NCBI GenBank assembly: GCA_003062205.1
Contig: PQCP01000088.1
Location: 1-58,417 of the forward strand
DNA from: Candidatus Sedimenticola endophacoides
GTDB lineage: Bacteria > Pseudomonadota > Gammaproteobacteria > Chromatiales > Chromatiaceae
Direction: 5' to 3'
Length of the DNA: 58,417 nt
Below the pieces are notes generated by a model, which was not told the DNA's origin, did no database searches, and was given only the letters and a program-made list of their open reading frames with translations. Position numbers and translations under genes: made by a program. The first letter of the stretch is position 1, and each line of letters begins with the position of its first letter. Positions 10,398 to 21,300 of this stretch are shown here, in pieces.

Positions 10398-12326
10398 TCA
10401 TCCCGGGCGGTCGAAGTCCAGGTGGATATCGCCGATGTCCTCCTGCAGTGCCTCCACCTCTTTCTGGGGGATGGTGGAGAGCTCCATCTTGTATGCGAGG
10501 AACCACATCATGCCGATGCCGAGCAGCCACCAGAGGATCTGCCATGCCCAGATCGAGGGGATGGCGAAGAGCCAGGAAGCGGGCTGATTGGGATCGCCGA
10601 AGATCCAGTTGCCGATGACCGCGCCGGGGCCGATGCCGAACAGAAACCAGGCCAGGGCGATAAGCCAGGCGACCGGTATCAGCCGCCGCTTCGCCCGCGG
10701 CAGCCGGGCGTGTTCGCCCAGAAACTGGTGGAAGGTCATGCGGTGTTTACGCTCGCCGCGATCCTGGGTGAGGGCGGAGACCAGGATCGCCAGGGTGAGA
10801 TTGAAGACGATACCCCATCCGGCGGAGTGGATGGTCAGCGGCCAGCGGCCCCAGGGCATGAACTGGGCGCCGATGTTCTCGGTCAGGGTCACGGCGATCA
10901 GGGCCGGCCACATCTGGAAGCCATAGGCCACGGCGAGGCCGCCGAGCAGCACCAGGGCATCGTTGGCGGCGCTCGCCACCAGCAGGGCGATGAACACGAT
11001 CACCACCACGCCGATTCTCCCGAAGGTCTTCTGCTGGACGTGGGTGGCGCGCGGCATCAGGTAGCGCTTGATGATGTCGCGTGTGAGCATGCCGCCGGCG
11101 GTGGACATGTAGGCGGCGCCGGTCGATTGCATCGCCGCCAGGGCGCAGACCGAGAGCAGTCCCACCAGCCAGGGCGCGTTTTCCGACATCAGGTAGATCA
11201 GTTGCGGGACCAGCATGTCGCTGGTGCTGGGGTGGGCCAGCAGATCGGTGGCCCCGATCTTGTGCAGGCCGTCCAGCATTACCGGATTGACCAGATCCGG
11301 GTGGGCGGCGAGAAAGGCGCTGTCCGCGCCGAGGAAGTGGGAGCCGATGCCCTGGATGGCCGCGAACACCATCAGGATCGCCCCGATGCCCGCGGCCGAC
11401 GCCCACACCTGCTGCGGGGCGAAGGGTTCGGGGCTCTTGTTGCCGAAGGCCCACATGGAGAAGGCGGGGGCCGACTGCACGCCCATCAGCGCGAACATGT
11501 AGGTGAGGATCATCACCCCGGTCCAGATGCCGCCGGACGGCTCGCTGTCGCTGCCCAGTCCGGCGCTGTACTGAATAACCCCGGGGATGGCGATGTAGGC
11601 GCTATGGCCGTCGGGCGTGGTGGCGCCGAACAGCGCCCTGCCGGTGGTGGGGTCGACCGCCGTGAGCGCGGCGATCCCCCTGCTCAGCTGATCGAAACCG
11701 CCGATGGCGCCCATGGTGATGATGCCGATGACGACCATGCCGATGGCGAGCAGGATCGCCTGGGCCGAATCGACGTAGGCCACCGCCCGCAGCCCCCCCG
11801 AGGCGACGTAAACGATCACCACCAGCGAGAGCAGCCACATACCCACCTCCACCCCCAGCATGTTGTCGGTGAGCACATTGAACAGAAACCCGGAGGCGCG
11901 CAGCTGAACCCCGAGGTAGGGGATGGAGAAGACCAGGGCGACCAGCACCACCAGAATACGAATGGTGTCGGAGCGGAAGTAGTAGGCCATCATCTCGCCG
12001 GGGGTAATGAAGCCGAAGCGCTTGCCGAGCATCCACTGGCGTTTCAGAAACAGCACGCCGGTGAAGGGGATGGTGATGGCGTAGAAGGAGGCGTAGGCGT
12101 ACTGAAAGCCGTCGCTGTAGATCAATCCCGGGTGACCCATGAAGGTCCAGCCGGAGAACGAAGTGGCGGTGGCGGCCAGAATGAACACCCAGAGCGATAT
12201 CTGGCGTCCGGCGACGAAATAGTCGCTGGCGGTCTTCGCCGACAGGGCGCCCTTGATGCCCCAGAAGACACAATAGGTCCAGTAAAGTGCGACAAACACG
12301 AACAGCCAGACAACCTTCGGGTCCAT
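10398..12326 (-). CDS. Sodium:solute symporter family permease
   Basis: 642 residues with about 13 hydrophobic segments, an SSS-family transporter. It starts MDPKVVWLFVFVALYW behind GGGGAGGG and has the family-like segments SDYFVAGRQISLWVFILAAT, FSGWTFMGHPGLIYSDG and the repeat-2 helix AALAAMQSTGAAYMSTA. The C-terminal extension (from ~residue 520) with a long hydrophilic tail (KEVEALQEDIGDIHLDFD) is typical of the larger VC_2705-like members found near acs and DUF294. The substrate is probably a short-chain carboxylate such as acetate, inferred from context only. It is transcribed toward the TPR gene with a 114-bp gap. Confidence 0.85.
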   Translation of the reverse strand: MDPKVVWLFVFVALYWTYCVFWGIKGALSAKTASDYFVAGRQISLWVFILAATATSFSGWTFMGHPGLIYSDGFQYAYASFYAITIPFTGVLFLKRQWMLGKRFGFITPGEMMAYYFRSDTIRILVVLVALVFSIPYLGVQLRASGFLFNVLTDNMLGVEVGMWLLSLVVIVYVASGGLRAVAYVDSAQAILLAIGMVVIGIITMGAIGGFDQLSRGIAALTAVDPTTGRALFGATTPDGHSAYIAIPGVIQYSAGLGSDSEPSGGIWTGVMILTYMFALMGVQSAPAFSMWAFGNKSPEPFAPQQVWASAAGIGAILMVFAAIQGIGSHFLGADSAFLAAHPDLVNPVMLDGLHKIGATDLLAHPSTSDMLVPQLIYLMSENAPWLVGLLSVCALAAMQSTGAAYMSTAGGMLTRDIIKRYLMPRATHVQQKTFGRIGVVVIVFIALLVASAANDALVLLGGLAVAYGFQMWPALIAVTLTENIGAQFMPWGRWPLTIHSAGWGIVFNLTLAILVSALTQDRGERKHRMTFHQFLGEHARLPRAKRRLIPVAWLIALAWFLFGIGPGAVIGNWIFGDPNQPASWLFAIPSIWAWQILWWLLGIGMMWFLAYKMELSTIPQKEVEALQEDIGDIHLDFDRPG

Positions 12327-12721
12327 GTGTCGTTGTCCCTCCCCAAGCAGGGTGTGTACTCAAGCGGTAAACGAAAACGGCCGTCCCGATCCGCGCCACA
12401 TGTGGTGCGGGAGTGGAGTGGACGGCGTCGGCCCCGCGGGTTCGGTGCGGATGCCGAGCGGCTGCGCCGGGAAACCGTGCGGACATCCGCACGGGCTCAT
12501 CGTATAGGCGACTTCCTATAAGCGAAAAATGTGCCGGAGACAATGTTAATGGATTCATCGGGTTACAGGCGCCAGGGGGGGAGGTTGTTACCCGTTGCGT
12601 TACAAAAGGTATCAGGGTGTGTGCGAAGGTAACACCGATGGCGGCGGGGTGTGCGCGGTTGCGCATGCGCATGAAATCACGTCAAATAAACTATTTACAC
12701 AACCGTGGTTGCCCGAGTCAG
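12327..12721. other. Divergent intergenic region
   Basis: 395 bases between two divergent genes. It has GC-rich inverted stretches around 12465-12500 (GTGCGGACATCCGCACGGG is a hairpin) but no ORF with family resemblance. Promoters for both neighbours should lie here; I cannot assign -35/-10 boxes with confidence. Confidence 0.5.
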
Positions 12722-13381
12722 ATGAATTTCCTACGCCACTTCCACCAGGCACTGGTGGTGCTGTTTGCCCTGCTCAACGGCATGATGCTCTACCTCTTTC
12801 TGCTCAACCTCCCCTACGGCCTGGACCTGTTCCTCGCCACCTTTCGCAAGTGGCAGGCGCTCAGCCCACAGGCGGGGTATGCCATGGGGTTCACCGTGGT
12901 GCTGATGGGCATGGCGGTGTTCACGCTCCGCCGACTCGATGATCAATGGAAAAACCGACTGCTGTTTTTTCGCTGGAGCGAACCGCACCCCGCGCGCGAT
13001 GCCTTCCTCTCCACCCGCAGGCAACCGTTCGGGTCGGCCGAGCTGCTCTCGGCCTTCCCGAAGGTAAAAGATGCCGGTTTCGATCCGGGAATTCAGGTGG
13101 AGAGCTGGGAGCGGGCCCACCAGCGGCACGCCGCCAACCCCGTGGTACTCAATACCGAGATCCACTGGCGCATGCTGCGCGACCTCTATGTGTTGGGCCT
13201 GCTCTTTCTGATCGTCTTCCTGCTGGGATGGCTGGCCAAGGCCGGTATCCCGTTCCAGCTGGTGGCCACCTATGTGTTCCTGTTTGGCGCGCAGGTCCTG
13301 TTCCTGCTGCTGGCGGCGCGCCGCCTGGGGTTTCGTCTGGTGGACAATGTGCTGGGGGTCGAGTTGGGGCTGGGAGAGTGA
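12722..13381 (+). CDS. Multi-pass membrane protein of unknown function
   Basis: 219 residues from ATG 12722. There are two N-terminal hydrophobic segments (ALVVLFALLNGMMLYLFLL and AGYAMGFTVVLMGMAVFTL), a ~100-residue polar domain with many Arg/Asp/Glu, then two C-terminal segments (LYVLGLLFLIVFLLGWLA and LVATYVFLFGAQVLFLLL). The layout is cytoplasmic domain between TM pairs. No family recognised. It is divergent from the symporter and convergent with the response regulator. Confidence 0.65.
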   Translation: MNFLRHFHQALVVLFALLNGMMLYLFLLNLPYGLDLFLATFRKWQALSPQAGYAMGFTVVLMGMAVFTLRRLDDQWKNRLLFFRWSEPHPARDAFLSTRRQPFGSAELLSAFPKVKDAGFDPGIQVESWERAHQRHAANPVVLNTEIHWRMLRDLYVLGLLFLIVFLLGWLAKAGIPFQLVATYVFLFGAQVLFLLLAARRLGFRLVDNVLGVELGLGE

Positions 13382-13505
13382 ACCGGGCAAGGTGATCGGT
13401 CCATTGGGGCGGGCCGGTGGGCGGGCAGCTTGGAACGTACTCGTATCGTACCCACTGCCAGATCCTTCCTTTTTCGCACATAGGAGCATGCCGTGGCCCT
13501 GTGTG

Positions 13506-15521
13506 TTACCCGGACGTCTCCTGCTCCCCGTCCACGCCCGCTAACCGCCATGGAGAGCGAAGCGAAGGCGGTTAGTCCCCGATAGGCGTAGGCGCGGTTG
13601 TATGGCCGCAGTTACGACCGATAGGGAGTGACGTAGGGCATACAAATAGCGCATCCGACACGCCGTAGAGTCATTGTGGTCATCATGACGGAGTTGCGCA
13701 CGAGCAGCTTTGCTGCAATGTGCGGGACGGAGTCGTGATGAGCGCAGGACGGTCGGGGCAGTAACGGCTGTCGCGTTGGCGAGTCGATTTTGGGGACTGG
13801 GATGTCCCAAAATCTTTCACGAGGTAGCGACACTCTTGTTGCGGTCTGACGCCGTTCGGTGGGGCGAGTCTGTGTTGGTTGATCATGCGCCTCAGGCGGG
13901 GACGTGAGATGCCGAGGATTTCGCACGCCCGGCCCTTGTGCCAGGCCACTGCATCGAGCACCCGGGCCACATGCATGCGCTCCATCTCCTCCAGGCTGCA
14001 CTGTTGCAGTGGTTTTTCGGTGACATCGTGGTCGTCCGGGGAGGCGGGGTGCTGCTCAAGGCAGAGTGGCGGGGGCAGAAGGTCGCGGGTCAGTGAGTCG
14101 CCCTGGGAGAGGGCGATGCTCTTCATCAGGACGTTTTCCAGTTCGCGGATATTTCCGGGCCAGTCGTAGTGCTGCATGCAGTTGATGACGTCTTTTCCGA
14201 TGTGGCGGATGTTGCGGTGCAGCTCCCGGTTGATGCGCCCGAGCAGGGTCTGGACCAGATCCATGAGATCCTCCTTGCGCTCGCGCAGGGGCGGGAGGTG
14301 GATGTTGACCACCTGCAGACGATAGTAGAGGTCGTCGCGGAAGCTTCCCTCTTTTACCTGTTGGGTGAGGTCCATGTTGGTGGCGGTGATGACCCGCGCG
14401 TCGGTGGTCTGGGTCTGTTTCGCCCCCAGGGGGGTAAACTCCTTGTACTGCAGCACCCGCAGCAGCTTCGCCTGCATGGCGGGGGAGAGTTCGCTCACTT
14501 CGTCGAGGAAGATGGTGCCGCCCCTGGCCAGGGCGAATTTCCCCTCCTGGCGGCCGACCGCACAAGAGTGTCGCTACCTCGTGAAAGATTTTGGGACATC
14601 CCAGTCCCCAAAATCGACTCGCCAACGCGACAGCCGTTACTGCCCCGACCGTCCTGCGCTCATCACGACTCCGTCCCGCACATTGCAGCAAAGCTGCTCG
14701 TGCGCAACTCCGTCATGATGACCACAATGACTCTACGGCGTGTCGGATGCGCTATTTGTATGCCCTACGTCACTCCCTATCGGTCGTAACTGCGGCCATA
14801 CAACCGCGCCTACGCCTATCGGGGACTAACCGCCTTCGCTTCGCTCTCCATGGCGGTTAGCGCCGGTAAAGGCCCCTTTTTCGTGGCCGAACATGTCGGA
14901 TTCGAGCAGGGTTTCAACCAGCGCGGCGCAGTTGACCGCGACGAAGGGGCCGGTGGGGTTCTCCCCCGAGCGGTGGATGGCCCGCGCCACCAGCTCCTTG
15001 CCGGTTCCCGATTCGCCGGTGATCAGGACCGTGGCCGGGCCCTTGGCGACCAGGCCGATGGTCTTGAACACCTCTTTCATGGCGCGGCTGCGCCCGACCA
15101 TGGTCATGGTGTCGCCGGGGTCCACGGGGCTGTCGGTGCTGAGCAGGTTCTGCACCTGGTTGTCGGCGCACAGCAGTTTGTCGATGGCGCCGTCGAGTTC
15201 GTCCAGGTCGATGGGTTTGTGGATGTAGTCATCGGCACCTTTCTGCATCGCCTCGATGGTGCTCTCCATGTCGTGAAAGGCGGTGATCATGATGACCCGG
15301 GTATCAGGTAGTTGAGCCTTGAACTCTGGCAGTCCCTCCAGGCCGGAGCGCCCGGGCATGCGGATGTCGAGGACGATCAAATCGGGTCGCCCTTGCAGAG
15401 CGAGGTCCAGTCCCTGGTCCACGCTGTGGGCGCTCTCCACCTCGTGGCCCTGGCTGCGCAGGTGAAACTGCAGGGTGCGGCAGCTGGCCAGGTCGTCGTC
15501 AACGATCAGTATATTGCTCAT
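13506..15521 (-). CDS. Sigma-54-dependent response regulator (NtrC family), interrupted twice by HE300
   Basis: Reconstructed 471 residues: a receiver domain ([17 protein letters not shown]; phospho-acceptor Asp in [10 protein letters not shown]), an AAA+ sigma-54 domain ([40 protein letters not shown]), and a Fis-type HTH ([20 protein letters not shown]). It would activate RpoN promoters in response to the kinase encoded just upstream; the start ATG overlaps the kinase stop (ATGA). HE300 copy 6 lies inside the GAFTGA codons and copy 5 lies 11 codons before the end. Removing both gives exactly 472 codons including TAA at 13506. As the DNA stands the protein cannot be made, and GAFTGA is needed to contact sigma-54. 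Confidence 0.93.
13539..13838 (-). mobile_element. HE300 element, copy 5
   Basis: Full copy near the 3' end of the response regulator, forward relative to it. Exact excision gives [13 protein letters not shown] and stop. Hairpin-side flank is GGCG. Confidence 0.97.
14563..14862 (+). mobile_element. HE300 element, copy 6
   Basis: Full copy within the GAFTGA motif of the response regulator, reverse relative to it. The coding-strand join is TTTACCGG/TGCGGTC, giving [16 protein letters not shown] after exact excision. Hairpin-side flank is CCGG. Confidence 0.97.
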
Positions 15522-18132
15522 GATGTCGCTTGCCCTGTGTCGGTTTGTGTTCCGGCCGCTTCCCATGGTCCTCCGACCGGGAGGATCACAGTGATACAGG
15601 CGCCGCCAGGTTGGTTGTCACCGATGATGAGTTGGCCCCGGTGTTGGTCGATGATGCGTTTGACGATCGCCAGCCCCAGGCCGGTGCCCTTGGCCCGGGT
15701 GGTGTGAAAGGCCTCCAGGATCCGCTCGCGTTCGCCGGGGGGGACGCCGGGACCATTGTCGCGGATCTCGGTGCGGACCGCCGTTCCTTCGGGCCCCAGT
15801 TCCAGCATGACATCAATGTCGATGCGGGCATTTTCGGTCTCCTCGACCGCCTGCGCGGCGTTGGAGATCAGGTTGGAGAAGGCCTGGCGCAGTTTGGTCG
15901 GATCGCCGTGCAGGGTGGGGACGCCGGGGTGGTAGTTGATGTTGAGTTCGGCCCCGGCCTCCTCCAGTCGACGTCGTGAGAGGCTGACCGCCATTTCGAT
16001 CACCTTATCGATGGTGATCCAGTCCAGGGTGAGCGCATCGGGCCTGGAGTAGACCAGCAGGTCGGAGAGGATCTCCTCCATGTAGCGGATCTGCTCCAGG
16101 GAGATCAGGCGCAGTTCGTCGGCCTCTCTGTTCTCCTCCATTCCCGGTTGCTTGCCGAGGATCTGCAGGGTCATCTTGACCGATGAGAGGGGGTTGCGCA
16201 GGTCGTGGGCGATCATGCTGGCCATGCGCCCCATGGCCGCGAGGGTCTCGCTGTGGGCCAGCTCGCGGTTGCGTTCGGCCACCTCCTGCTCCAGGCGTTT
16301 GCGTTCGGTGATGTCCTCCTTCACCGCCAGGAAGTGGGTGAGCGATCCCCGGGGGTCGCGGATCGCCGAGATCGAGGCGGCCTCCCAGTAGAGCTCGCCG
16401 TTTTTGCGTCGGTTGTGGAATTCACCGCGCCACTCGCCCCCCGCCATGACCGTGTCCCAGAGGTTGCCGTATTCCTGGGTCGAGGTCTCGCCCGACTTCA
16501 GAAAACGGGGGTTTTTCCCCAGCACCTCTTCCCGGGTGTAGCCCGAGACTTCGGTGAACTTCGGGTTGACGTAGTCGATGCTGCCCTGGCTGTCGGTGAT
16601 CATTACGATGCTGGGGCTCTGTTCTACCGCTTGGGAGAGCTTCAGCAGTTCGGTCTCCGAGCGGCGTTTGACGGTGATGTCCTCACCGATGGCGGTGAGC
16701 CCGATCACCTGACCGCTGCCGTCGAAGGAGAGGGTGTTGTTCCAGCTGAACAGCCGCTGTTCGCCCTGGCGGGTCCGGACCCGGGTCTCGACCCGGGCGG
16801 GAAAGTGCTCCGGCTCGGCCAGCAGGTCCATCAATCCCGCCACCTCGGCCCGCGATTCGTCGCTGGTGAAGCGGCTCAGCCAGTGGTGGGTGATGACCTG
16901 GTCACGCTGCCAGCCGGTGATCCTCAGAAAACAGTCGTTGCAGAAGGTGATCGTCCCATCTCGGTCCACTGCGATGGCGGCCAGGTCGATATTCTCCAGG
17001 GTGCGGCGGAAGCGCTGCTCGTAGTCGCGTTGCGCCTCGGCCAGGCGGTGGCGGCGGTGGGAGCCCGCGAGCACCCAGGAGCCGAGGGTGATGAACAGAA
17101 ACATCGCCAGGTAGATGGTGATGTGACTTCGGATGAACAGGGGGAGGGTCGGCGACAGCTGATGGGCGGGGATGTGCGCGATGATCCGCCAGCGGTACGC
17201 TCCAGCCTCCTCTCCGGTGTGGTGTTTCGGTTGCCCCGCGCTTGAGGCCCGTAGGGCCACCTCCAGGGGGTAGACGGTGGAGTAGGTGTAGAGCCCCGCG
17301 GGGGTCTCGAACTGCCCCTGTTCGCGTCGGTCCATCCGCCCCCAGGCATCGGAGTGGCGGGTGTCGAACCGGTTGTCGTTGCCGAGCATGAAGCCCCACT
17401 CCAGCTCCGGGTCAGGGCTGCTCAGCCAGAAGCCGTCGCGGTTGACCAGTTCGATACGGTCGGCGATGTTGGCAGCGGCCCGGATGAAGTTGTCGAGCAG
17501 GCGTTCGCCGAGGTAGTTGAGAAGGATGACGCCGCGCTTGTTGCCTGTCTGGTCGAACACCGGGGTGGCGAAGCGCAGCATTGGCTTCAAGGGGGTCTCG
17601 ATCTCTCCCTCTTCCACATTCAAATCCAGTGGTGAGAGGTAGATGTCACCGCGCTTCTGGGTGAGCGCGTCTTGGAAATAGTAGCGGTTCGCCTTGTCCT
17701 GCAACTGTTCGTTGCCCACCGCCCAGGGTGTGCCGTCGTTATAGTTGACCCGTACGCGCTCCATGCCGTCGCTGTCGAGAAAGCGAATCTGATCGTAGAA
17801 CGCTTCTGTTTGGCGAACACGAAGAATTCGTTGGTGATGCGCCAGCGGTTGGCTGGGCTGTCTTCGTTCAGCAGTCCCTGGGTTTCTATATGTTCGGCCA
17901 GAAACAGCAGGTCACGGGTCACCGCGTCCAGATCGGTGACGATCATGCGCTGGGCCAGATCGACGTTGAGCAATTCACTGGCGTTGCGGGTGTTTTTCTT
18001 GCTGGTGTAGTCGGAGTAGTAGTGCATCGCCCCGAGAATCATCAGTACCAGGCACAGGGGGAGGTAAATGCCCAGAAAACCCTTGAGCAGGCTGAGACGG
18101 CTGAGTGGCGGTGGCGGCTGGGTGGTTGGCAT
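15518..18132 (-). pseudogene. Cache-PAS-PAS sensor histidine kinase with a one-base frameshift
   Basis: About 871 residues when one missing base near 17811 is restored: the upstream frame ends ..NEFFVFA and the downstream frame resumes TEAFYDQIRFLDSDGMERV. Order: TM1 (~15-37, GFLGIYLPLCLVLMILGAM), an extracytoplasmic Cache-like sensor, TM2 (ITIYLAMFLFITLGSWVL), two PAS domains (DRDGTITFCNDCF; VNPKFTEVSGYTREEVLG), a HisKA box (MIAHDLRNPLSSVKM) and HATPase motifs (LISNAAQAVEE, DNGPGVP, GTGLGLAIVKRI). The stop overlaps the start of the response regulator, so the pair is one operon. The shift may be a real lesion or a read error; nothing else in the gene is degraded. Start ATG 18132 is tentative. 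Confidence 0.85.
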
Positions 18133-18355
18133 GCCTTGGCGGTGCGGTGGTTCGAAAGATTGGCGAGTGACCCCGCCCCCTATCTTGAGCGCAGGGGGTG
18201 TGAAACTCAAGCCGTTTGCCGGGGTGGTGGCGCGCGGTGTTCCACGGGCGGTTGATCTGTACGGCGCTTCCTGTTCCAATGCCGCAGGGGGTATGCACGG
18301 CCAGGCGCTCCGCGGATGCATCAGGCCGCGGCCCTTCTCCCGGCGGTCTGGTTCC

Positions 18356-21300
18356 ATGGCGATGGAGTTCCCGGTTGTGGACGCAAATGCAAGATTTTCG
18401 ATTAAATTTTTCTTACTCGCATGGCTGGTGGGTCTTCCCGTCTCCGGCGTCCTGGCGGCGGTGCAGTGGCAGCCCCGGCTGATGCCCCCGGAGTCGGGTT
18501 CCTACCATGGGCCGCTGGAGACGATTCGGCTGCATATTCCCCCCGAGGTGCCGATCGAGGTGCTGCAGCAGCTCGGTCTGGAGGTGGATAACATCGATGT
18601 CACGGCGCTGGTGAGCCGTGATGGCGATTACGCTGTCTACACCCCGCAACAGCCCTTGGAGTGGGGGATGCACCGGCTGTTGCTGGTCGAATATACCCAG
18701 GATGGAGGCATCCTGGAGCGTGGAAGCTGGGATCTGGAGGTGCGGAAATCGGAGTCTTTCCGCGAGGCGGAGCTGAATATCAGCGCCTCTTTGGAGGCGA
18801 GCCGCCGGATCGGCGAGGGCGACCTCGACGCACCCCCCGCGCGGACCCAGGGGAGTGGCTCCATGACCCTGCAGGGGCGTCTTGCGGACGGTTCGTGGCA
18901 GGCGGGCATGCAACTGCCCCTGATCTATCCCGAATTATTCATAAAAAAGGGCGCACCTCGTTCAACCAATTGATATAATTGGTATTTCGCCAAAAACGCT
19001 TCGGTGAAGCTAAACGAGGTCGCCCCATGTCCAAGTCTACCCAAGAACCGCTGAGATTTCTCCCCGTTGACGGCCTGAGCGTGCGTGGCGATTTTGACGG
19101 CGGCGCCTTGTCCTCGGATTTCGGTCCCATGATTCTACGCGGCCTCGACCGCCAAATCGGCTTGACCGAGCGCTTGGCCTGCGCCTTCAACGACCAGCGC
19201 CATCCATCCTATCCCGAATTATTCATAAAAAAGGGCGCACCTCGTTCAACCAATTGATATAATTGGTATTTCGCCAAAAACGCTTCGGTGAAGCTAAACG
19301 AGGTCGCCCCATGTCCAAGTCTACCCAAGAACCGCTGAGATTTCTCCCCGTTGACGGTCTGAGCGTGCGTGGCGATTTTGACGGCGGCGCCTTGTCCTCG
19401 GATTTCGGTCCCATGATTCTACGCGGCCTCGACCGCCAAATCGGCTTGACCGAGCGCTTGGCCTGCGCCTTCAACGACCAGCGCCATCCATCCTATCCCG
19501 AATTATTCATAAAAAAGGGCGCACCTCGTTCAACCAATTGATATAATTGGTATTTCGCCAAAAACGCTTCGGTGAAGCTAAACGAGGTCGCCCCATGTCC
19601 AAGTCTACCCAAGAACCGCTGAGATTTCTCCCCGTTGACGGTCTGAGCGTGCGTGGCGATTTTGACGGCGGCGCCTTGTCCTCGGATTTCGGTCCCATGA
19701 TTCTACGCGGCCTCGACCGCCAAATCGGCTTGACCGAGCGCTTGGCCTGCGCCTTCAACGACCAGCGCCATCCATCCTATCCCGAATTATTCATAAAAAA
19801 GGGCGCACCTCGTTCAACCAATTGATATAATTGGTATTTCGCCAAAAACGCTTCGGTGAAGCTAAACGAGGTCGCCCCATGTCCAAGTCTACCCAAGAAC
19901 CGCTGAGATTTCTCCCCGTTGACGGTCTGAGCGTGCGTGGCGATTTTGACGGCGGCGCCTTGTCCTCGGATTTCGGTCCCATGATTCTACGCGGCCTCGA
20001 CCGCCAAATCGGCTTGACCGAGCGCTTGGCCTGCGCCTTCAACGACCAGCGCCATCCATCCTATATCACTCACAAGCTACACAAGAGTGTCGCTACCTCG
20101 TGAAAGATTTTGGGACATCCCAGTCCCCAAAATCGACTCGCCAACGCGACAGCCGTTACTGCCCCGACCGTCCTGCGCTCATCACGACTCCGTCCCGCAC
20201 ATTGCAGCAAAGCTGCTCGTGCGCAACTCCGTCATGATGACCACAATGACTCTACGGCGTGTCGGATGCGCTATTTGTATGCCCTACGTCACTCCCTATC
20301 GGTCGTAACTGCGGCCATACAACCGCGCCTACGCCTATCGGGGACTAACCGCCTTCGCTTCGCTCTCCATGGCGGTTAGCGATGGACGCTACAACCCCGA
20401 AAAAATGATCGTCGCCCCGCTAACAGTTACCGGCCTGCCTAGTTCTCGGCTAATACCCTAGTCTGGTTGTACGGTATTTGTGGTCACCTAATGGTTTATG
20501 AAACATTCGGGCTATAACTCGCAAGCTGCCCGTCGCCTCGATGGCGGCGAATTCCTGTTCGACTGGGAACAAGACTCCCTGACGGCCAGGGCCGGTCATC
20601 ATCCGGTCAGTCCGGAGAGCCTGATCCTCTCCGGCTTCAATCGCCGGGGCCTGTCGGCCACCTACACTTGGCCGGGCAGCGGCTCCAGCATTACCGGTTT
20701 CGCCATGCGCGGAAACCAGGTGAGCGGTTTCGAGGAGGGGCTGGGGCTGGGCGACTCCGACAATCGCATCCACGGGGCGGTGGCCAGTGTCAGGCCGCTG
20801 CCGGGCGGTAGCGAAGCGCTGGAGCTGTCGGCGGCCTATTTGAGCGGCGAGGCGCCGGAACTCGGCGCGGGTGTCGCCGGCGATGATGTCTCCACCGGGG
20901 GTGATGCCTGGAGCGTCAGCGCCGATGGGCTGCTTCTCGACAACCGCCTGCGTCTGCGCGGAGAGTATGCGCGCAGCGCCTATGACTTCGACGGTGCGGG
21001 CGGCGAGGGGGCCGAGCGCGACCATGGCTACTCCCTGCTGGCGAGCTACAGGCCCTGGCTGGACAAGCAGATTGATGGCAGCTACATCGATTGGAACCTT
21101 GGGGCCGAGTACAAGCGCCTGGGCACCTTCTTTCGCAGTCCCGCCAACCCCGGGGCGGTGGCCGATCGCCAGGTGGAGCGCCTGTTCAGCGACCTGGTCT
21201 GGGGAGAATGGGGCCTGCAGGCGGCCCTCGCCCAGGAGCGTGACAATGTGGAGGGGATCGCCGCCCTGCCGCGCATCCGTACCCGCCACGGGGGGTTCAA

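Larger units (their letters stand above)
18925..20515 (+). mobile_element. IS1380-family element with CTAT duplication, internally deleted and tandemly amplified at its left end
   Basis: The left end CCCGAATTATTCATAAA (18929) and right end TTTATGAAACATTCGGG (to 20511) are inverted repeats. CTAT is duplicated at 18925-18928 and 20512-20515, as expected for IS1380's 4-bp duplications. Removing the element rejoins the host gene in frame (PLIYNSQAARR). Inside are four copies of a 284-bp left-end unit, then HE300 copy 7, then 130 bp of right end. Most of the transposase gene (about 300 codons) is absent. Confidence 0.9.

Noticed and set aside
18929..20064. Tandem repeats as a CRISPR array
   Set aside because: Units are 284 bp and 789 bp with coding and IS sequence and no unique spacers.
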